NCBI RefSeq assembly: GCF_004348985.1
Contig: NZ_SMKW01000041.1
Coordinates: 1-64,000, forward strand
Source of the DNA: Saccharopolyspora elongata
GTDB lineage: Bacteria > Actinomycetota > Actinomycetes > Mycobacteriales > Pseudonocardiaceae
Length of the DNA stretch: 64,000 nt
Direction of reading: 5' to 3'
Shown: piece by piece, positions 58,467 through 64,000 of the stretch
Numbering within the stretch: position 1 is the first letter of the stretch
Layout of the letters: every line of letters begins with the position of its first letter
Translations under genes and position numbers: made by a program
Notes under the pieces: model-generated
What the model was told of the DNA's origin: nothing
The model's database searches: none
The model's input: only the letters and a program-made list of their open reading frames with translations

Positions 58467-59087
58467 ATGCGGACGATCAAGCGGCCGGGCGAGCACGAGC
58501 TGGAGGTCAAGAAGTCCCGCTTCCTGTGCGCGCTGGCGCGGGCCACCAGCGAGGCCGAGGCCCGGGAGTTCATCCAGCAGCGGCGCAAGCTGCACCACGA
58601 CGCGCGGCACCACTGCTCCGCCTTCGTCCTCGGTGACGCCGGCGAGTTCCAGAAATCCAGCGACGACGGAGAGCCGGCGGGCACCGCGGGCGTGCCGATG
58701 CTGGAAGTGCTGCGCCGCAACGAGATCACCAACTCGGTCGCCGTGGTGACCCGCTACTTCGGCGGGGTGCTGCTCGGCGCGGGCGGCCTGGTGCGCGCCT
58801 ACGGCGGCGCGGTGTCGGCGGCCCTGGACCACGTCGGCCTGGTCGAACGCCGCCCGGTCCGCGTCGTCGAGACCACAGTGGACTACCTGCTGGCCGGGAA
58901 GCTCGACAACGATCTGCGTTCGGCCGGCCACCAGGTGGCCGGCACGGACTACCAGGAAGAGGTCCGCTTCCGCATCAACGTCCCGGAGTCCGAAGTGGAC
59001 GAATTCCGGACCTGGCTGGCGGAGACCACCGGCGGCGCCGCCGAAGCAGAACTCGGCGACCTCGGCTACGCCGAGGTCGACATCTGA
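58467..59087 (+). CDS. yigZ: YigZ/IMPACT-family protein
   Basis: A 206-residue protein: KKSRFLCALARATSEAEARE, LHHDARHHCSAFVLGD, DDGEPAGTAGVPMLEVLRRN, EITNSVAVVTRYFGGVLLGA, GGLVRAYGGAVSAALDHVG (UPF0029), and a C-terminal ferredoxin-like domain. In eukaryotes IMPACT regulates GCN2; the bacterial role is unclear (possibly nucleotide or elongation-factor binding). GGGGA before ATG 58467. The last 24 bp and the following intergenic DNA are duplicated at 62636. Confidence 0.88.
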   Translation: MRTIKRPGEHELEVKKSRFLCALARATSEAEAREFIQQRRKLHHDARHHCSAFVLGDAGEFQKSSDDGEPAGTAGVPMLEVLRRNEITNSVAVVTRYFGGVLLGAGGLVRAYGGAVSAALDHVGLVERRPVRVVETTVDYLLAGKLDNDLRSAGHQVAGTDYQEEVRFRINVPESEVDEFRTWLAETTGGAAEAELGDLGYAEVDI

Positions 59088-59207
59088 CGCCTTACCGCCA
59101 TTCGGCCTAATACTTTCTATGGTGCAGGCCACGAATTTTGGCCGGATTTCCCGTTACCGATCGGCTAGCGTCGTTGCTCGCCGTGCACGAGCGGTTACGG
59201 GGGGATC

Positions 59208-59689
59208 ATGATCTCAGCAGCGTCCATTCTGGACGCGCCACCACTGGTGCGCGAAGCGCTCCGGTTCCGGCGGAGCATGCAGCGTCCGGAAGATCTGGTG
59301 GCCACTTTCCGCAGCGCCGACGTCTGCCTGGAATGCGTGTCCGACCCGTCGACCGTGCCGGTCGTGCACGTGGACGGGATCCCGTGGCTCCCGGTGTTCT
59401 CCGATCTGCGGTACTTGCGGAATACCGGCGGCAGCGCGGCGAAGGCGACCTGGCCGCCGAGTACCTGGTGCTCACCGGCGCCCGGCTGCTGGACGGATAC
59501 CTGCCGGGCATGCCGCAGGGCACGAGCGTGCTGCTGGATCCGCTGCAGGAGCACTCCGTGACGCTGCCCGCACTGCGCGGAATCCTGGCCGAATCGATCG
59601 CAGCGGATCGCAACCGGCCGGATCGCCCGGTGTCCGCGCAGTCTCCGTACGAGAAACCCGTCAAGCGTGCTTGGGGAGGGACGCTGTAA
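59208..59689 (+). pseudogene. SseB-like T7SS-associated gene with a one-base frameshift
   Basis: Starts MISAASILDAPPLVREALRF and reads through DVCLECVSDPSTVPVVHVDG and PWLPVFSDLRY, then leaves frame after 59416. One missing base (TACTT-GCGG versus TACTTCGCC in the paralogue at 62781) restores AEYRRQRGEGDLAAEYLVLT and LLDGYLPGMPQGTSVLLDPL to a stop at 59687, adjoining the next gene. The domain resembles SseB N-terminal proteins common beside actinobacterial WXG loci. Either a pseudogene or a sequencing error at a C run boundary. Confidence 0.8.
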
Positions 59690-60178
59690 GTGGGTAACGA
59701 TGGATTCCGCGTCGATCTGGCGGCGCTGCAGCAAGCGTCGCAAGGCGTCAACGACGCCATCGCCGCGTTGGAGAACGAACTTCCGTGGCCGGTGAAGAAG
59801 ATGGGCAACGACGGCCACGGCGTCACCATGATGAACCTCGACGCGGAGCAGTCCGGGTCGGCGCTGGTCACCGAGGCGCTGAAGAGGTTCTGCGGCCGAT
59901 GGGAATACGGGGTGAAGTTCCTGGTCGAGGAAGGTGCCGCCGCGGCTTCGGCGCTGACCGACACCCGCTCCGAGTACGAGAAGATGGAGCAGGCCGCGAT
60001 CGACGCGTTCAAGAAGGTCCTGGGCGCCGGGCTCGACAACCCCACCGCCGATCTGAACGCCGCCCCGCAGAAGTCGTTCGCGCAGTTCGGGGTCGACATC
60101 GCGCCGGAAGGCATTCAGCAGCAAGCCGCCTCGCACGTGCTCAACCAGGCGGGCTACAACACCAAGGTGGACGGCTGA
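59690..60178 (+). CDS. WXG100-like helical protein of a type VII secretion locus
   Basis: A 162-residue helical protein starting GTG directly after the preceding stop: FRVDLAALQQASQGVNDAIA, GVTMMNLDAEQSGSALVTEA, LKRFCGRWEYGVKFLVEEGA, TRSEYEKMEQAAIDAFKK. This fits the ESX/WXG-like partner proteins that precede T7SS toxins, with Trp at RWEYG in the turn. No signal peptide. Its stop overlaps the toxin start by one base (TGATG), so it is probably a co-secreted partner or chaperone of the toxin. Confidence 0.72.
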   Translation: MGNDGFRVDLAALQQASQGVNDAIAALENELPWPVKKMGNDGHGVTMMNLDAEQSGSALVTEALKRFCGRWEYGVKFLVEEGAAAASALTDTRSEYEKMEQAAIDAFKKVLGAGLDNPTADLNAAPQKSFAQFGVDIAPEGIQQQAASHVLNQAGYNTKVDG

Positions 60179-62271
60179 TGGCGCCAGACCCCCGGGAAGA
60201 GGTCCCGGGCGAGCTGCCCGCCGTCGACGAAACCCTGGCCACCATGACCAAGCTGGGCACCGCGTTCGAGAACGCCGCCCAGGGCTTCCAGAAGATCGAC
60301 ACCGCCGGTTGGGAAGGCCCGACCGCCGACGCGTTCCGGGACTACTACCAGCAGGAACCGCCCAAGTGGTTCCGGGCGGCGGACGCCTTCACCGAGTCCG
60401 CCGACGCCCTGCGCCAGTACCGCGAGGTGCTGGCCTGGGCGCAACGACAGGCCGAGCAGGCATGCGCCGACATCGAGCGAGCGGACCGGCAGACCGCGCA
60501 GGCCGAGGCCAAGTACGAGCAGGCGGCCGACCAGGGCAACGCCACCGAGCCGTTCCAGGACCCGGGCGCCGCCGCCCGCAACCAGGCACAGGCCTCCCTC
60601 GACGCCGCGAAGGAGCAGGTCGAAGAGGCGGCGAAGAAGGCAGCGTCAGCGCTGATCAAGGCGTCCGAGAAAGCACCCCCGCAGCCTGGGCCGCTCACCA
60701 TGCTCGCCTCGGGCGCCGGAGACATCTTCCAGAACGTCGCGGAGTCCTACGGCGACTTCTGGAAGGGCAGCTTCGACGGCGCACTGGACATGCTCCAGCA
60801 GGTGCGAACGCTGAACCCGTTCGACCCGTACAACGTGATGCACCCGCAGCAGTACGGCGAGAACATCAGCCAGCTGGCGGCCAGCACGGTAGCGGCGGGC
60901 AAGGCGTTCATCAGCGACCCGATCGGCACCGGCAAAGCGATGATCGGCGCCGGCATCGACAGCTTCACCAAGGACCCGGCCGGATTCCTCGGACGCCTCG
61001 CCCCGGAGGTAGCAGCCGGCCTGGCCACCAGCGGCAGCAGCATGGCAGGATCCCTGGGCCGCCAGGCCCTAGACGCGCTTGCCGACACCAAAATCGGCCA
61101 ACGCGTGAGCGAAGCACTGCCCAAGATCGGACACGCCCCCGAACCCGGCCAGGCACCGGGGCACGGTCTACCACCACAACACCAACCCACACCAGACCAC
61201 GGCCAGGGCACACCACCACCAAATCCGGCGCCTCACACACCATCCGCCGCGCACCCCGCGCCGGCCCGCGCCGACCCGCCACCGGCGGCCCACCACTCCC
61301 CGAGCCCAGGAACGCCGGCGACGCCGACAGCCACCGGGCACGCTCCCAGCCCAACGCCGCAGCCGGAGCCCCGGACACCCACCACGGCAGAACACCACGC
61401 GCCGAGGCACGCTTCTGCCCCGCAGAGCGAAGCCAGCGGATCGCGCGAACCCGTTCACGACGCGCCATCGACACCAGCAGGCGACGAATCGCGGCCACGC
61501 CTGTCCTGGGGGCGCGGCGCCTCGCGGGCGTTCGACGATGATCCCGACTGGGGAGATCCATGGGACGACGCACCCGCCGAACCTCGCCATCACCAGCGGC
61601 TCGAGCCGCCCGACGTCGACCATGGACCCGGGGGCACCCCGCACGACCCAAGCAACACCCCTGAGCCCGCGCCGGAAACTGACAGGCATCCCAATCCTCA
61701 CGATGGGCTGCACGACGAGGACCGTGAACCGGACAACGGGCTCTCGCCCCAAGAACAGGCAGACGCGGAAACGGCCCGGCTTGACCACCACGGGCACCCG
61801 CACCCTGAGCTCGCCGAGCTCACCGACCGTCAGGTCTTGGCCTTGACCGACTACCGCGGCAGTGGATACGACGAGATGAACGAAGCACTTCGCAACCAGG
61901 ACGCCGAATCGCTGGCACGACTAGAACCGAAGATGCAGGAGCTCGACAGCGCGCTGGAGAAAATGGCACCACACGAAGGGCGGGTCTACCGTGGCTTCCC
62001 GATTGGTGAGATCCGCCTAGAGGAGGTGCTCGCCAAGTATGAACCCGGCCAAACAGTCCGCGAAGACGCCTACACCAGCACTTCAGCACGAGCGCCCTTC
62101 CACGGCAATGTCCAGCTCATCATCGATTCAGCGCAGGGGCGAGACTTGCGGTTCTTCGACAGCAGCGAAGCCGAGGTGCTGTTTTCGCGAGGCACGGAGT
62201 TCCTTGTGACCGCCCGCCGATACGAACCCGACACCGATACTTGGAAGATCTATCTCACCGACCCCAAATAG
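60178..62271 (+). CDS. T7SS-type polymorphic toxin with C-terminal ADP-ribosyltransferase domain
   Basis: A 697-residue protein. N-terminal WXG/LXG-like helical region (residues 14-140) with turn motif GWEGPTADAFRDYY (W45, G47), helical middle, then ~200 residues of low-complexity Pro/His/Ala/Thr linker (about 340-540), and a C-terminal ART domain. ART motifs: VYRGF (Arg605), TSTS with S-T-S at 634-636, and SEAEVLFSRGTEF giving the E-x-E (Glu664, Glu666) signature of mono-ADP-ribosyltransferases. Composition of the C-terminal 600 bp is less GC-rich, as in exchanged toxin tips. A small gene follows by 13 bp. Confidence 0.83.
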   Translation: MAPDPREEVPGELPAVDETLATMTKLGTAFENAAQGFQKIDTAGWEGPTADAFRDYYQQEPPKWFRAADAFTESADALRQYREVLAWAQRQAEQACADIERADRQTAQAEAKYEQAADQGNATEPFQDPGAAARNQAQASLDAAKEQVEEAAKKAASALIKASEKAPPQPGPLTMLASGAGDIFQNVAESYGDFWKGSFDGALDMLQQVRTLNPFDPYNVMHPQQYGENISQLAASTVAAGKAFISDPIGTGKAMIGAGIDSFTKDPAGFLGRLAPEVAAGLATSGSSMAGSLGRQALDALADTKIGQRVSEALPKIGHAPEPGQAPGHGLPPQHQPTPDHGQGTPPPNPAPHTPSAAHPAPARADPPPAAHHSPSPGTPATPTATGHAPSPTPQPEPRTPTTAEHHAPRHASAPQSEASGSREPVHDAPSTPAGDESRPRLSWGRGASRAFDDDPDWGDPWDDAPAEPRHHQRLEPPDVDHGPGGTPHDPSNTPEPAPETDRHPNPHDGLHDEDREPDNGLSPQEQADAETARLDHHGHPHPELAELTDRQVLALTDYRGSGYDEMNEALRNQDAESLARLEPKMQELDSALEKMAPHEGRVYRGFPIGEIRLEEVLAKYEPGQTVREDAYTSTSARAPFHGNVQLIIDSAQGRDLRFFDSSEAEVLFSRGTEFLVTARRYEPDTDTWKIYLTDPK

Positions 62272-62284
62272 TTGGAGGCGCACT

Positions 62285-62506
62285 GTGGACCGAGAAGAAC
62301 TGATCAGAAGATTCCACACCCCAGACTCCGAGCTGACCCCTGAGACCCAAGCGCATATTGCCGATATGGACGCCGAGTTGGCTGACAAGCGCGCCCGCGG
62401 CGAGATCGTGGCCGAGTCGCTGGCCCAACGCCACAGCGAGGTTCCACTCCCCACCAAGACGCACCGCCCGACCCCCCAGTCGGAGGCAGACGAACAGGAC
62501 AAGTGA
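62285..62506 (+). CDS. Small acidic protein after the ART toxin, candidate immunity
   Basis: A 73-residue protein (MDREELIRRFHTPDSELTPE, TQAHIADMDAELADKRARGE), helical and charged, starting GTG with GGAGG 6 nt upstream and 13 bp after the toxin. Position and coexpression make it a candidate immunity protein, but its size is at the small end and it may instead be a linker gene; family not recognised. Confidence 0.6.
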   Translation: MDREELIRRFHTPDSELTPETQAHIADMDAELADKRARGEIVAESLAQRHSEVPLPTKTHRPTPQSEADEQDK

Positions 62507-62780
62507 CAGACATCGACGAGACCCGGCCTGGCTGAAACGCGGGCGGCCACGACCGCAGCAGGCGGGCCGGAGCCTCGGAGTGAACCCGTCCGAGGGATGG
62601 ACGGGCGTTCCTACCTCGTGGTCTCCGGTGGGTTGGGTTGCGTCGGGGTGGACATCTGATCACTTACCGCCGTTCGGGCTAGCTCCCGCTATGGTTCATA
62701 CCACGTATTTCGTTCGGTTTTTGTTGTTCTTGATCCAGTAGCCTGGCCACTCTCTGTGCTCCCGCGACTACGGAGGAGAC
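62507..62780. repeat. Duplicate of the yigZ tail and upstream region
   Basis: 62636-62659 resembles the last 24 bp of yigZ (ending GACATCTGA), and the following 121 bp match the start of the 120-bp region between yigZ and the first SseB-like gene (CTTACCGCCNTTCGG, then CTATGGT). This marks the left edge of a tandem duplication. The preceding ~130 bp hold no gene. Confidence 0.75.
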
Positions 62781-63569
62781 ATGGGTTCGGCTACGTGCGT
62801 TCCAGATGCGCCACCGCTGGTTCGGGAGGCTCTCCGGTTTCGGCGGACCGTGCAGCGGCCGGCCGATCTGGTGGCCACCTTCCGCCGCAGCGGGGTGTAC
62901 CTGGAGTGCGCGTCCGATCCGCCGGCCGTGCCCGTCGTGCACGTGGCCGAGACTCCGTGGCTGCCGGTGTTCTCGGACCTGCGGTACTTCGCCGAGTATC
63001 GGCGGCGGCGCGGCGAGGGCGACCGGGCCGAGTACCTGGTGCTCACCGGCTCTCGGCTGCTGGACGGGTATCTGCCCGGACTGCCGCAGGGCACGAACGT
63101 GCTGCTGGATCCGCTGCAAGAGCACGCAGTGGCGCTGCACGGGATCACTCCCGAGTCGCTCCGTGCGACCGATGGCTTCACCGAGTCCGCCCGGGCCATG
63201 CAGCGGTACCGCGACGTGCTGGCCTGGGCGCAGCGGCAGGCCGAACGGGCGCGCGCGGATGCCGAGACCACCGAGCCGTGCCGCGGCCAGGCGCAAGCCT
63301 CGATCGACTCCGCGAAGGACCGGGTCGAGGACGCCGCGAAGAACCTCGTGAAGACGTTGCTGCTGACGGCCGACAAAGCTCCCGCGCAGCAGTACGGCGA
63401 GACCATCGGCGGGTTGGTGTCCGGGACTCTTTCGGCCGAGAAGGCGTTCATCTGCGCCGGAATCGGTAGCTTCACCGAGGATCCGGCCGGTTTCGTCGGG
63501 CAACTGGCCGGGGGTGGGCTCGGCCAGCGAGTGCCGGCTCAACGATCAGACAAGACGCGCCACAGATGA
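62781..63569 (+). CDS. Chimeric SseB-like/toxin N-terminus protein (collapsed duplicate)
   Basis: A 262-residue continuous frame with a strong GGAGGAGAC before ATG. Residues 1-131 are a complete paralogue of the frameshifted SseB-like gene (PWLPVFSDLRYFAEYRRRRG, GTNVLLDPLQEHAVALHG). From residue 133 it follows the toxin N-terminus (GFTESARAMQRYRDVLAWAQ and RQAERARADAETTEP) with three internal gaps relative to it, all in frame (after about 163, 200 and 223), ending GSFTEDPAGFVGQLAGGG. The WXG gene and the ART domain are lost. Possibly functional as a partner protein, possibly decaying. Confidence 0.78.
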   Translation: MGSATCVPDAPPLVREALRFRRTVQRPADLVATFRRSGVYLECASDPPAVPVVHVAETPWLPVFSDLRYFAEYRRRRGEGDRAEYLVLTGSRLLDGYLPGLPQGTNVLLDPLQEHAVALHGITPESLRATDGFTESARAMQRYRDVLAWAQRQAERARADAETTEPCRGQAQASIDSAKDRVEDAAKNLVKTLLLTADKAPAQQYGETIGGLVSGTLSAEKAFICAGIGSFTEDPAGFVGQLAGGGLGQRVPAQRSDKTRHR

Positions 63570-64000
63570 TCAGTCCTCTGTGGACTCACCGAAGAGCCGG
63601 TCGAGGTGGTAGTCGACGGCCGCTACCGCGCCTTCGCCGGTCCGGTGGCCCAGCAGCAGGCCGACCGACAGGCCGTCCGGGATGAGCAGCAGGGCTTCAG
63701 CCTCGCGCTCCGGGTCCCGGTCGGCGGGTAGCTCGCCGGACTCCTGCGCGGCGCAGAGCTCGGCGGCCACCCACGCCTCCAGCTGCGGCCACCACTCGCG
63801 GTAGGTCGCGGCCAGGTCCGGCGCACCGAGCGCACGCAGGAAGAACGCGATGTGCGTCAGGAACTCCATGCGGCTGTCGTCGGACAGCGCCAGCATTTCG
63901 AGCATCAGCGTCCGCAGCACCACGCGCACCTTCGGCCGCTCGCCCTCCTGGCTCAGCCGCTGCACGATCCGCTTCGAGGCGCGGTCGTTCACGTGCCCCA
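63570..64000 (-). CDS. TetR-family regulator, C-terminal part (runs off the window)
   Basis: 143 codons to the window edge: RIVQRLSQEGERPKVRVVLR, MEFLTHIAFFLRALGAPDLA, WWPQLEAWVAAELCAAQESG, DRDPEREAEALLLIPDGLSV, ending DYHLDRLFGESTED. This is the ligand-binding/dimerisation half of a TetR protein; the DNA-binding half lies beyond 64000. Its stop directly abuts the stop of the chimeric gene. Confidence 0.8.
   Translation of the reverse strand, partial: GHVNDRASKRIVQRLSQEGERPKVRVVLRTLMLEMLALSDDSRMEFLTHIAFFLRALGAPDLAATYREWWPQLEAWVAAELCAAQESGELPADRDPEREAEALLLIPDGLSVGLLLGHRTGEGAVAAVDYHLDRLFGESTED

Noticed and set aside
59090..63569. Prophage or integrative element around the toxin cassette
   Set aside because: No integrase, terminase, replication or tail genes; the arrangement is explained by tandem duplication beginning in yigZ.
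1..64000. CRISPR array or cas genes near the CHAT operon
   Set aside because: No series of regularly spaced direct repeats and no Cas-like proteins were seen; the CHAT locus resemblance to type III-E is in gene types only.

Overview
The window is dense, very GC-rich DNA (roughly 70% by eye) from an actinomycete, most likely a member of the Pseudonocardiaceae such as Saccharopolyspora; the genus is an inference. Supporting evidence: mycothiol biosynthesis (mshA), two mycothiol-dependent maleylpyruvate-isomerase-type proteins, DUF2505/DUF2516/DUF4349 families, an Rv0474-Rv0475(HBHA)-Rv0476-like gene row, a type VII-type toxin locus, many GTG starts, and a Glu-Asp-Phe tRNA cluster.

Layout. 1-11.1 kb: DUF4349 lipoprotein, mshA-YbjN pair, an ArsR/MFS divergent pair, an L,D-transpeptidase, an SDR, a protease-fold protein without catalytic residues, murB, and a DUF2505-methyltransferase pair. 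11.2-14.3 kb: purU surrounded by gene debris (AraC, Old Yellow Enzyme and MerR remnants). 14.3-20 kb: the XRE-HBHA-DUF2516-hydrolase-YbaK row, a VOC protein, a CGNR regulator, DUF445. 20-27.1 kb: dapC, then a four-gene operon (subtilase, ECF-like sigma factor, small beta protein, TPR-CHAT caspase-like protease) with a divergent proline-rich exported protein. 27.3-36.5 kb: MocR/YczE pair, ABC-F ATPase, a small alarmone synthetase between a tRNA-Phe gene and a partial copy of it, three tRNAs, TetR, a copper-chaperone-like protein, a ribbon-helix-helix protein. 36.6-42.4 kb: leucine/isovalerate catabolism (acyl-CoA dehydrogenase, biotin carboxylase, carboxyltransferase) with a divergent TetR and a perfect 16-bp inverted-repeat operator. 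42.4-58.4 kb: MFS/AraC, ctaD/MarR, a two-component system, an RND pump, an arylsulfotransferase-family protein, a second MFS group, an aldo/keto reductase and an FAD monooxygenase. 58.4-64 kb: yigZ, then a type VII-type locus with an ADP-ribosyltransferase toxin, a candidate immunity gene and a tandem duplicate collapsed into a chimeric gene; a truncated TetR closes the window.

Three families of interspersed palindromic repeats run through the intergenic DNA: a ~180-bp element (five copies, arms covarying), a perfect ~46-54-bp hairpin (three copies) and an 18-4-18 palindrome (two full copies, one half). A 13-mer, GTCCA-N3-TGGAC, recurs far more often than chance, mostly inside genes. The two most interesting systems are the TPR-CHAT/sigma/subtilase operon at 21.2-26.1 kb, whose parts recall the CHAT-protease/sigma-factor logic of type III-E CRISPR loci but without CRISPR, and the ADP-ribosyltransferase toxin cassette at 59.2-63.6 kb.
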